Shown piece after piece: positions 1-6,061 of a stretch of DNA of 6,061 nt. Origin of the DNA: an uncultured Lachnospiraceae bacterium (GTDB lineage Bacteria > Bacillota > Clostridia > Lachnospirales > Lachnospiraceae). The position numbers were made by a program, and so were the translations under genes. Under the pieces are notes generated by a model. It saw only the letters and a program-made list of their open reading frames with translations. It was not told the origin of the DNA and did not search any database. Numbering within the stretch: the stretch's first letter is position 1; the number at the start of each line of letters is the position of its first letter. The DNA is taken from NCBI GenBank assembly GCA_902782625.1, contig CACZNZ010000180.1, forward strand, positions 1 to 6,061, written 5' to 3'.

Positions 1-1106
1 ATCAGAGCACGTGTAGTAAAACAGCAAACGGTCTTGCCTGCTTTGATGCACTCTTCCTCTTTCGCGAGGCATCTTTGCACTTCTGCTTCAAATGCATCAT
101 CATCTTTGACCAGTGTCGCATCAAGCTCGATAAACTCAATCTCATCAAGTTTTTTAAGTTCTTCCACCTGTCTCGTTGTCTTGTCCGTATGGGATCCAAC
201 CACGATGATACCGCCGTTGTCCGTCTCATTTACAACCATCTGCTCTCTGGTAAGAAGTGGCTGGTCTGTCACGCCGCCCATCACTTTTACGATACCGGCA
301 GCTGTACGCATCATGAATACCTTGCCTTTGGCCATTGCACGGTACAATGCCACACAGAACACCTTGATATCTACATAGTCGATCGCATTGATGATGATCT
401 TATTAAAATCCTTTACGCCAAGCAACTGCTCTTCTATCTTGTCAATCTCAACATTTCTGATGTCCTCAAGAGAGATACAGGTGACATCTGCTGCCTTATA
501 AGCTCCTTTTGTCTTTTCTTCTACATACTCCGGCATGGTAGCAGCCGTATATCCGAAGGTCTTATCCTGTGCGAATTCCGTCTCATTGGCAGGCACAAGT
601 TCCTCGCCGTATTTTACATAATGTACATTATCGATGGTAAAACGTCCGCCTTCCTTGAAGAACGGGCAGAGGATCTCACCATCAATCTGCGCTCCGGTAT
701 ATTTCTCATAATCTGCTTTAAGAAGTTCTGTCTCAAGCGGATAATGTCCACGAAGTGTGGAGTCACTTCTGCTGATGAAAATGTATTCTTTTCCGGTCTC
801 TTTAGATACTTCATCCACTACGGCTGCAATCTCATGATGCGCTTTTGTGGTCTGCTCTGCAGTGAATCCACGGGAATTGGTCATGATGTAAAAGAGATTG
901 TTCTCTTCTTCAAACCCCATCATGATACTGTCTTTATCCCAATTCGTATATACGGAGATATCATGAACCGTCTGCACCCCGGTAGGGTCATCATCCAAAA
1001 CGACGATCTTTTTCTGATTTGCTGCAATTTCTTTCGCAAGCAGCGCATCGACAGCAGCTTCGTCAATCGGTTTGTAAGCTGTTAAAACATCTGTACTCAG
1101 TGCCAT
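1..1106 (-). CDS. Four-carbon acid sugar kinase family protein (DUF1537), 3' end outside window
   Basis: The frame is open from ATG at 1106 to the window edge, giving 368 residues with no stop. Members of this family phosphorylate four-carbon sugar acids (for example 3-oxo-tetronate or D-threonate) with ATP in the cytoplasm. Family landmarks are visible: DDDPTG (residues 38-43) and TNSRG (76-80) in the N-terminal substrate-binding domain, SRSDSTLRGH (112-121), and VVGSHTDKTTRQ (302-313) opening the C-terminal nucleotide-binding domain. Family proteins are usually about 420-480 residues, so some 50-110 residues, including the C-terminal glycine-rich ATP loop, are missing only because the window ends. 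The start is supported by GGGAGGAG six bases upstream. It lies 16 bp downstream of the garR-like gene on the same strand, so the two are almost certainly co-transcribed. The family call is firm. The exact substrate cannot be read from the sequence. Confidence 0.93.
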   Translation of the reverse strand, partial: MALSTDVLTAYKPIDEAAVDALLAKEIAANQKKIVVLDDDPTGVQTVHDISVYTNWDKDSIMMGFEEENNLFYIMTNSRGFTAEQTTKAHHEIAAVVDEVSKETGKEYIFISRSDSTLRGHYPLETELLKADYEKYTGAQIDGEILCPFFKEGGRFTIDNVHYVKYGEELVPANETEFAQDKTFGYTAATMPEYVEEKTKGAYKAADVTCISLEDIRNVEIDKIEEQLLGVKDFNKIIINAIDYVDIKVFCVALYRAMAKGKVFMMRTAAGIVKVMGGVTDQPLLTREQMVVNETDNGGIIVVGSHTDKTTRQVEELKKLDEIEFIELDATLVKDDDAFEAEVQRCLAKEEECIKAGKTVCCFTTRAL

Positions 1107-1112
1107 CGGCTT

Positions 1113-1120
1113 CTCCTCCC
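1113..1120 (-). promoter_or_regulatory. Ribosome binding site of the DUF1537 kinase gene
   Basis: On the minus strand GGGAGGAG lies six bases upstream of the ATG at 1106, inside the 16-bp gap after the garR-like stop codon. This fixes the start of the kinase and supports translation from a shared mRNA. Confidence 0.85.
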
Positions 1121-1122
1121 TG

Positions 1123-2013
1123 TCAGTCAACTTTCTTTACTTCAATATCAGCAAGCTTCTCAAAGTACTGTACGATTCCACCATGGTCATCGCCCATATG
1201 TCCATGTACTTTCAATGCCTGAAGGATCTCATACAGCTGAGCCGTATACGGAATCGGAACATCGATGGAATGTGCAGTGTTCACCACATTCTTGATATCC
1301 TTATGATTGATGCGGATCGGTCCGCCGGGCTTAAAGTTTCTTTCTACGATCATCGGAATCTTCGCATCAAGAACAGCACTTCCTGCCAGTCCGCCACGGA
1401 TCGCCTTATATACCTTCACCGGATCAGCGCCTGCTTTTGTCGCAAGAACAAATGCTTCGGAAACGACAGCGATAGTATTATTAACGATAACCTGGTTTGC
1501 AAGTTTTGTCACAGAACCGCTTCCGGAACCACCGATCAGCAGTGCGCTGTTTCCCATGATATCAAATAACTCGCCAAATGCATCAAAATCTTTCTGATCT
1601 CCACCTGCCATAATCGCAAGACTTCCTGCGATCGCTCCAGGCTCTCCTCCGGATACAGGTGCATCCACAAAGCCAACGCCTTTCTCTTTAAGGCCTTCAT
1701 AACACTCCTGAGATTCTACTGGTGTCACGGAACTCATATCACAGATAACGGTTCCAGGCTTTACCGTAGAAGCAACTCCACCTTCTCCGAAAAGAATAGC
1801 TTTGGAAATGTCGCCGCTTGGTACCATAAGAATAATCTTGTCACACTGCTCACCGATTTCTGCATAGGTAGCTTCTTTTGCTCCTGCAGCTACAACATCA
1901 GCGACTGCTTCTTTGTTAAGGTCGGCAACAAGTAGTTCTTTTCCTGCCTTTACAAGATTCTTTGCCATAGGTCTTCCCATAATGCCAAGACCAATAAAAC
2001 CAACTTTGCTCAT
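1123..2013 (-). CDS. garR: 2-hydroxy-3-oxopropionate (tartronate semialdehyde) reductase, GarR type
   Basis: This 296-residue cytoplasmic enzyme of the beta-hydroxyacid dehydrogenase family matches the usual family length. GarR interconverts tartronate semialdehyde and D-glycerate with NAD(P)H, in glucarate/galactarate or glyoxylate metabolism. Visible features are the Rossmann motif GLGIMG (residues 8-13), the substrate-binding signature DAPVSGG (117-123), the catalytic lysine K170 with N173 in TKLANQVIV, and K238 in the C-terminal helical domain. The motifs RGGLAGS and ERNFKPG are closer to E. coli GarR than to the LtnD or 3-hydroxyisobutyrate dehydrogenase branches. Asp31 at the end of the second Rossmann strand would favour NADH over NADPH (inference). 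ATG at 2013 is preceded by AAAGGAG at 9-bp spacing and is the first gene after the promoter at 2082-2110. The DUF1537 kinase follows 16 bp downstream. The family is certain; the physiological substrate is less so, because the partner kinase family acts on four-carbon acids. Confidence 0.93.
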   Translation of the reverse strand: MSKVGFIGLGIMGRPMAKNLVKAGKELLVADLNKEAVADVVAAGAKEATYAEIGEQCDKIILMVPSGDISKAILFGEGGVASTVKPGTVICDMSSVTPVESQECYEGLKEKGVGFVDAPVSGGEPGAIAGSLAIMAGGDQKDFDAFGELFDIMGNSALLIGGSGSGSVTKLANQVIVNNTIAVVSEAFVLATKAGADPVKVYKAIRGGLAGSAVLDAKIPMIVERNFKPGGPIRINHKDIKNVVNTAHSIDVPIPYTAQLYEILQALKVHGHMGDDHGGIVQYFEKLADIEVKKVD

Positions 2014-2022
2014 TGCGATGCA

Positions 2023-2029
2023 CTCCTTT
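2023..2029 (-). promoter_or_regulatory. Ribosome binding site of the garR-like gene
   Basis: Minus-strand AAAGGAG ends nine bases before the ATG at 2013. It is a near-perfect Shine-Dalgarno and supports the chosen start. Confidence 0.85.
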
Positions 2030-2035
2030 CTGCAG

Positions 2036-2057
2036 ATTCCCGATTTATATCAGGAAT
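2036..2057 (-). other. Small hairpin in the predicted leader of the garR-like operon
   Basis: On the minus strand ATTCCTG and CGGGAAT can form a 7-bp stem with one G-U pair around an 8-base A+T loop. It ends six bases before the Shine-Dalgarno sequence, within the roughly 60-nt leader predicted from the promoter at 2082-2110. It is weak, is not followed by a U-run and matches no riboswitch I know. It may modestly protect or stabilise the mRNA 5' end, or be chance. Confidence 0.3.
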
Positions 2058-2081
2058 AATGTCTTATATTTTGTTAAATTC

Positions 2082-2110
2082 ATTATACAGTATACCGGTA
2101 TATCAGTCAA
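2082..2110 (-). promoter_or_regulatory. Sigma-A type promoter of the garR-DUF1537 operon
   Basis: On the minus strand TTGACT (2105-2110) is followed by exactly 17 bp and then a perfect TATAAT (2082-2087). Transcription should start near 2075, leaving a leader of about 60 nt before the ATG at 2013. The DNA upstream of the -35 (about 2137-2185) is nearly all A+T and could act as an UP element. Near-consensus strength suggests control by a repressor, and a perfect palindrome sits in the spacer. Confidence 0.85.
2091..2102. promoter_or_regulatory. 12-bp perfect palindrome in the promoter spacer, candidate repressor operator
   Basis: TATACCGGTATA is a perfect inverted repeat lying wholly between the -35 and -10 hexamers of the promoter at 2082-2110. 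A protein bound there would block RNA polymerase. The central CG step and TACCGGTA core resemble LacI-family operators such as that of E. coli gluconate repressor GntR. FadR-branch regulators also use TATAC-containing palindromes. No regulator gene is in the window, so the cognate protein is unknown. Confidence 0.55.
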
Positions 2111-2138
2111 TATGATAGATTTATCCAAATCATCATAT
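2110..2138. repeat. Bulged inverted repeat abutting the -35 box
   Basis: TATGAT-A-GATTT (2111-2122) and AAATC-ATCATA (2127-2137) are complementary across a 4-base centre (ATCC) apart from one unpaired A at 2117. One further A-T pair extends it to 2110-2138. It lies just upstream of the -35 of the garR-like promoter, the usual place for an activator or second operator. A+T richness of the region makes chance partly plausible. Confidence 0.4.
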
Positions 2139-2183
2139 CTATATATTACTTTTTTTATATATATTGTATATTATCACAAATAG

Positions 2184-2234
2184 TATAAAAAAGAAGAGGA
2201 ACTGTACATTACAAATATACATTTCCCCTTCTTT
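2184..2234 (-). terminator. Intrinsic terminator after the SGNH hydrolase gene
   Basis: The arms 2216-2234 and 2190-2208 form a 19-position stem on the minus strand with one A-G mismatch and two G-U pairs, closed by a 7-base loop (2209-2215). The transcript runs directly into TTTTTT (2187-2192). It begins five bases past the TAA at 2240-2242. The opposite orientation pairs less well and lacks a comparable U-run, so it chiefly serves the kinase-hydrolase unit and insulates the next operon. Confidence 0.88.
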
Positions 2235-2239
2235 ATAGA

Positions 2240-4762
2240 TTATGGATTCACATCTTTTATTTTATCTTCCAGCACATTTTCTAACAGATACTCTGTAAGT
2301 TCGTTCCCAATCTTCCCATATGTTGCTCTGGACATATGGAGATTATCTGAAGAAGTATAAGGACAGTTTTCCTGATTGATAAAGTCATAGTCATTCGTCT
2401 TGAAATGATAGATTTGCAGGATACGTGAAGAATCCTCCCCATCTTTTGTTGTATATATCTCTGACTCATAATGATCTTCATATCTGGCAATCAGTTTATC
2501 ATACTGGTTCTGATAATCCGTCAGTGTCAGTCCGATCTTGTTCTCTGTCGTAAACCGATTGGTTTTCTTGCTGTAATCATATAATCTGTCACTGTAGAAG
2601 AAATCGAGGAAAACTACTTTAATCGGATCTTTGTCATCTTCAATTCTCTCTTTGCTGGCCTTATCAATTTCCGATACAATGTAATTCAATGCGCCGGTCA
2701 TGTTATGCTGATCTTCATTATCCAGGTTGCCTTCCACCGTCGTCATGTCATTGCTGTCACCGTAATCATTCGTACCGGCTGCCATGATGACCACGTCATA
2801 AGCGGCAAACACATGTCCTGTGGCTGGATAGGATTCCTTCGTGATACCAAGATCATCGTCACCACTTAACTCTGTCACATCCCGGTCAAGCATCTTATCC
2901 ACAACATCTCTGGTAATACGAAATCTTCCGCCCTGTCCTTTATAGGACGTTCCCACTTTTGGATCAACAACACCATCTACCAGAGAATAGGTGGATCCAG
3001 GAATTGAAGGATTAAAATACTGCACGCCCAGCAACTGTCCTATCCGATACGGGTAAGAGAACACATGTCTTGTCGTCTTCCCTTTATATGGAGAACCGTA
3101 GGTGATACTGTTGCCAAGGAAAAGAATCTTCTTCCCGGAATATTTCGCTTTCAAAGCAGGATCAATGTAGAATCCTTCATCATAGTCACTCAGGATCGTC
3201 TCTCCGTTCCTGTCTGAATAGGCGATGACTGTAAAATACGGATTTGCAGCATCATAACTTACTTTGACGGACTGTTTTGTTCCGGACACATTCGAAGCAG
3301 TCATTACCTGAGTCCAGACAATATGGTTTCCTTCCTTATGACCCTTCATGATCTGGTAACCGTCACTGCAGGAAGATTTTCCGAAATACAGGGTTCCGGA
3401 ATCATATCCTATAATAGCCGGCTGAGGGAGTTTATAATAACCGTCTTTATTATAGTAGCTGTAGCTGTATTTTTTGTTACCGTTATCGTCTTTGGTCTCT
3501 CGAACCGCCCTGACCTGATACACGAAAGGATTGATGGATGGATCCACAAAATTCGTTGCACAGGCATACTCTTTTTCTTCTTCTGTAGAAAGCGTATCAT
3601 AATAGACGTCATCCCAGGTAAGTCCGGAACTGACATTGGTAAGTGCTCTGTAGTCTCCTCCTTTTCCGACTTTCCGGTGAATCGTATACTTTTGTGCATC
3701 CTCTACGGAAGACCATTTGATAGTCGTCTTGAGATTTTGCTGATCGATTTCCACATTCTCTACCGGCAAAAGGGTCTGGATTCCGTCTGTGTCATATTTG
3801 CCGTAAACGGTATACGTGCCGTTCTTCTCTATCTCTCGAACCGTATAAGTGTATCTGGTATTCTTCGAAGCGGTTTTATCAAGATAAACTTTTGAGCTTC
3901 CGGTTGCCGTGATGGTCCCGATTGTTGTATAACTTCCTGTCGTTTTCCTTAAAACCTGATACTTGCTGCCTTTCACGGTCTTAAAGCTTATTCTTGCTTC
4001 AACAAGCGTGGCAGAAAGTTCCTGCGGACGGAAAGTCACATAATTTAATACCGGTGCCGTCGGAACACCGTCCTCTCTGCCGGAAGTCGATTTCTTCACT
4101 GTCACTGTCACATAACTTTTAACCCCATTATGTGCCACAGCATAAATCTTTACTTTTCCAGCTTTTTTCGGTGTTACCACTCCTGAGTTCTTTGAGACCG
4201 TGGCAATGGAAGTGTTGGAACTGATAAAACGCACAGATCTGCTAAGTCCCCGGTTTGCTTTGGCGGCGTATTTCCCTTTAGTACCGATATAGAGTGTTTT
4301 GTAATATTTCGAGTATGATACTTTCGATGCATTATAAGAAGTTGATCCTACTTTACAGGAAGCATAATCGCTGATGTTTCCTTTTGTAGAACCATTATAA
4401 GGAACTACTTTCAGATAAACCTTCTTTTTCTTTGTAAATGCAAAGGTATATTTCCTGTAATTACCTGATTTAGCTCCCTTAACATAAAGATTTTTTGTCG
4501 CTCTTTTATAGGTTCCGTTCTGAGAATACGAATAATAGATTCTGTAACGAGTGGCACCTTTACTCTTATACCAGTAAAGCTGTACTCTTTTATATCCTTT
4601 TTTCTTCTGCGCTTTGCTGAGTCCTGTTGTCTTATTATCTGTTACAACTTTGATATACTTAATATTACCCGGTTTAGAAGCTGCCTGCGCATCTGTTTTC
4701 CAGGTAATCACCGCAAATACGGCAAAGCAGACCATGATCGTTCTCCATACCAATTGTTTCAT
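2240..4762 (-). CDS. Secreted multidomain SGNH/GDSL-family hydrolase with Fn3-like and Ig-like (BIG2) modules
   Basis: This 840-residue protein is predicted to be exported. Residues 1-27 form a signal peptide (K2, R7, hydrophobic core, AQA cleavage site). Next come an Fn3-like module (about 33-138), a BIG2-like module (about 145-224, with SSNTSIATVSKNSGVVTP), and Fn3-like modules at roughly 236-333, 334-447 and 448-533. The C-terminal SGNH esterase domain spans about 540-838. Catalytic blocks are intact: GNS with Ser552 (GNS instead of GDS), Gly589, GTND with Asn665, and DNLH with Asp806 and His809. Such domains remove acyl groups from glycans or lipids; the substrate here is unknown. Residues 30-225 hold about 45 Lys/Arg against 2 Asp and no Glu, suggesting binding to anionic wall polymers. 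There is no sortase motif or C-terminal membrane helix. ATG at 4762 has AAAAGGAG at 7-bp spacing. The gene begins 26 bp after the membrane kinase gene and ends at a strong terminator. Confidence 0.88.
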   Translation of the reverse strand: MKQLVWRTIMVCFAVFAVITWKTDAQAASKPGNIKYIKVVTDNKTTGLSKAQKKKGYKRVQLYWYKSKGATRYRIYYSYSQNGTYKRATKNLYVKGAKSGNYRKYTFAFTKKKKVYLKVVPYNGSTKGNISDYASCKVGSTSYNASKVSYSKYYKTLYIGTKGKYAAKANRGLSRSVRFISSNTSIATVSKNSGVVTPKKAGKVKIYAVAHNGVKSYVTVTVKKSTSGREDGVPTAPVLNYVTFRPQELSATLVEARISFKTVKGSKYQVLRKTTGSYTTIGTITATGSSKVYLDKTASKNTRYTYTVREIEKNGTYTVYGKYDTDGIQTLLPVENVEIDQQNLKTTIKWSSVEDAQKYTIHRKVGKGGDYRALTNVSSGLTWDDVYYDTLSTEEEKEYACATNFVDPSINPFVYQVRAVRETKDDNGNKKYSYSYYNKDGYYKLPQPAIIGYDSGTLYFGKSSCSDGYQIMKGHKEGNHIVWTQVMTASNVSGTKQSVKVSYDAANPYFTVIAYSDRNGETILSDYDEGFYIDPALKAKYSGKKILFLGNSITYGSPYKGKTTRHVFSYPYRIGQLLGVQYFNPSIPGSTYSLVDGVVDPKVGTSYKGQGGRFRITRDVVDKMLDRDVTELSGDDDLGITKESYPATGHVFAAYDVVIMAAGTNDYGDSNDMTTVEGNLDNEDQHNMTGALNYIVSEIDKASKERIEDDKDPIKVVFLDFFYSDRLYDYSKKTNRFTTENKIGLTLTDYQNQYDKLIARYEDHYESEIYTTKDGEDSSRILQIYHFKTNDYDFINQENCPYTSSDNLHMSRATYGKIGNELTEYLLENVLEDKIKDVNP

Positions 4763-4769
4763 TTGTTAA

Positions 4770-4777
4770 CTCCTTTT
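4770..4777 (-). promoter_or_regulatory. Ribosome binding site of the SGNH hydrolase gene
   Basis: Minus-strand AAAAGGAG lies seven bases before the ATG at 4762, within the 26-bp gap after the kinase stop codon. I see no promoter-like hexamers in the gap, supporting co-transcription with the kinase gene. Confidence 0.8.
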
Positions 4778-4788
4778 CTCCTCTGTGT

Positions 4789-6061
4789 TTACGGCCAGTC
4801 TCCCAGCATGCGTTCATATTCATCGTAATCTCTGATTCCGTGTGTTGTTCCGCTAAAAGAGCATGTCTGATACAGACATTCTATGACATAATTCTGAGGA
4901 CAGACTTCTCTGTCATCCTGAATCACATAAGTAAATTTCATCGTATACAGTTGTCCGTCCTTGATTGCTCCAATAAAATATATTCCCCGGGACGGATCAC
5001 CTTTTATGCTTCCACCTAAAACGCCGTGCATAAAACCTTGTTCATGATCCGGCATGATCTTTGTCCCGCTGTGCAGATTATCATCGAAATCAAGTACGGA
5101 AAGGTAATAGTTACATTGAGAATTCAGATAGCCTTCCTGGTCATCCTCATAGACAGGTCCTACTTCCAATGTGGCAGATCCATCGGATGTTGTAAATGTA
5201 TAGAAATCTTCATCCGTTTTTGTCACCTCAGAAAAAAAGTCTGTCGGGTAACCAAAAGAACCATTCACATTTTGAAATGAAATCAGCCTGAACTGATCTG
5301 CGTACCGGTAATCATCATAAACCGGATAGGCCGAATCATAAACTCCTTCCACCTGTACTTTCCGGTCAGCAGGCTCTGATTCGCCCAAAGCCGCTGATGC
5401 ATCATCCGTCTGTGTATCTTCTTGTGTCGTTGTAGCCTCAGATGTTTCTGCCACAGTTTCCGAAACAGCTGCCTTTGTTGAATTATCTGCCGCTTTTTTC
5501 TTTGGTCCGATCAGCATATTGCCAAGGACGATGACAGCAGCCACAATCAACAAGGCAAGGATCGATCCGATTCCAATTAGTACCGGCTTCATTTTCCCGG
5601 AATTATCATCCTCTGTCTTTTCCACAGAATACAAAGCATTTTCAAGGGCTTCCATGCTTTGAAACCGGTTTCTCCTGTCAGGTTCAAGCCCGGTATTTAC
5701 TGCATCGGCAAACTCGCGTGTAACCGGATAATACATGGGATCTAAAGGCACACGCCCCGCTCCTCTCAACCGGTCCAACGCTTTAGGCAGCGTTCTCATC
5801 GTCACCATATTATAGATGGTCGCACACAGTGCATAGACATCGGTCCATGGCCCCTGTTCTCCCCGAGTATCATACTGTTCCAGAGCCGAATAGCCATGTT
5901 TTAATATCTTGGCCCCATCACTGGTATTGTCCAGTCTCTTTGCCGCACCGAAATCAATCAGCACCGGCATCCCATTTTCATTCATCACAAGATTATCCGG
6001 GCTGATATCTCTGTGTATGATTCCTTTTCGATGCACTTTTTTCAAGGAGCGGATTACAGGG
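4789..6061 (-). CDS. Membrane-anchored Hanks-type Ser/Thr protein kinase with extracellular domain, N-lobe outside window
   Basis: The frame runs off the window edge; 423 residues are visible, beginning in the kinase C-lobe. The catalytic loop HRDISPDN (visible residues 16-23, Asp18 and Asn23) and the Mg-binding DFG (36-38) are intact. They are followed by GYSALEQY and GPWTDVYALCATIYNMVT, which replace the APE region and helix F of Firmicutes PknB-like kinases. The kinase lobe ends near residue 145. One transmembrane helix (about 158-184) is followed by KKK, an acidic Thr/Ser/Glu-rich linker (about 188-230) and an extracellular domain of about 190 residues with four cysteines (316, 387, 395, 400). 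It has no PASTA repeats. The Gly-loop and ATP-binding Lys lie upstream, outside the window. An in-frame TTG at 6045 is not the start, because it would delete the N-lobe. The gene sits 26 bp upstream of the secreted SGNH hydrolase, suggesting a role in envelope signalling. Target proteins are unknown. Confidence 0.9.
   Translation of the reverse strand, partial: PVIRSLKKVHRKGIIHRDISPDNLVMNENGMPVLIDFGAAKRLDNTSDGAKILKHGYSALEQYDTRGEQGPWTDVYALCATIYNMVTMRTLPKALDRLRGAGRVPLDPMYYPVTREFADAVNTGLEPDRRNRFQSMEALENALYSVEKTEDDNSGKMKPVLIGIGSILALLIVAAVIVLGNMLIGPKKKAADNSTKAAVSETVAETSEATTTQEDTQTDDASAALGESEPADRKVQVEGVYDSAYPVYDDYRYADQFRLISFQNVNGSFGYPTDFFSEVTKTDEDFYTFTTSDGSATLEVGPVYEDDQEGYLNSQCNYYLSVLDFDDNLHSGTKIMPDHEQGFMHGVLGGSIKGDPSRGIYFIGAIKDGQLYTMKFTYVIQDDREVCPQNYVIECLYQTCSFSGTTHGIRDYDEYERMLGDWP

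Noticed and set aside
75..1085. Long plus-strand open frame of 336 codons opposite the DUF1537 gene
   Set aside because: It is antisense to a gene with clear family motifs throughout. Its translation is rich in Cys, Phe, His and Ile with no recognisable domain, and I see no good ribosome binding site. It is a codon-bias shadow.
1123..2013. Annotation as 3-hydroxyisobutyrate dehydrogenase or L-threonate dehydrogenase
   Set aside because: Same superfamily, but the KLANQVIV, RGGLAGS and NFKPG motifs and overall similarity fit the GarR branch better. It is kept as a caveat on substrate only.
2139..2190. A+T-rich stretch with TATATA runs as an origin, attachment site or second promoter
   Set aside because: It has no iterated DnaA boxes, no recombinase or flanking duplicates, and no hexamer pair with correct spacing as good as 2082-2110. 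It is best explained as a low-complexity intergenic region or UP-like DNA.
2240..2400. Possible sortase or membrane anchor at the C-terminus of the SGNH protein
   Set aside because: The C-terminus ends soon after the catalytic DNLH block in a charged tail, with no LPxTG-like motif, hydrophobic helix or basic end.
3409..3699. Minus-strand 96-codon frame overlapping the SGNH gene, and similar short frames at 614-814 and 2281-2490
   Set aside because: They lie in alternative frames of well-supported genes and show no domain, RBS or independent context.
3323..3895. Plus-strand open frame of 190 codons inside the SGNH gene, with a hydrophobic stretch
   Set aside because: It is antisense to the middle Fn3-like modules. 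The hydrophobic segment mirrors Tyr/Lys/Asn-rich codons on the other strand, and it has no promoter or RBS context.
6043..6045. TTG at 6045 as the start of the kinase gene
   Set aside because: The frame continues open upstream with kinase C-lobe sequence (PVIRSL before KKVH), and starting here would remove the ATP-binding N-lobe. The gene simply extends beyond the window.

Overview
The window looks like chromosomal DNA of a low-to-mid GC, Gram-positive Clostridia-type bacterium, most likely a gut Lachnospiraceae. This is an inference from four things: strong AAAGGAG/GGGAGG ribosome binding sites, a surface protein combining Fn3-like and Ig-like domains with an SGNH hydrolase, a membrane-anchored Hanks-type kinase with the HRDISPDN catalytic loop common in Firmicutes, and protein composition. 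All four genes lie on the minus strand, so transcription runs from high to low coordinates. Both window edges cut through genes.

Right half (6061 to about 2184), an envelope/signalling pair. A Ser/Thr protein kinase lacking its N-lobe because the window ends (4789-6061) has a C-lobe, one transmembrane helix, an acidic Thr/Ser-rich linker and an extracellular domain of about 190 residues. After a 26-bp gap carrying a strong RBS comes an 840-residue secreted protein (2240-4762). It has a signal peptide, an extremely basic Glu-free N-terminal region with Fn3-like and Ig-like (BIG2) modules, further Fn3-like modules, and a C-terminal SGNH/GDSL hydrolase with all catalytic blocks present. A long-stem intrinsic terminator (2184-2234) closes this unit.

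Middle (2014-2239), a compact intergenic control region. After the terminator there is an A+T-rich stretch, a bulged inverted repeat, and a near-consensus sigma-A promoter (TTGACT, 17 bp, TATAAT). Its spacer holds a perfect 12-bp palindrome, TATACCGGTATA, which looks like a repressor operator. A leader of about 60 nt with a small hairpin and a strong RBS follows.

Left half (2013 to 1), a sugar-acid catabolic operon. A GarR-type 2-hydroxy-3-oxopropionate (tartronate semialdehyde) reductase (1123-2013) is followed 16 bp later by a DUF1537 four-carbon acid sugar kinase (1-1106), whose C-terminus lies outside the window. The two probably act in one acid-sugar pathway under the single promoter at about 2082-2110. 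No tRNA, rRNA, CRISPR, insertion sequence or phage feature was seen.
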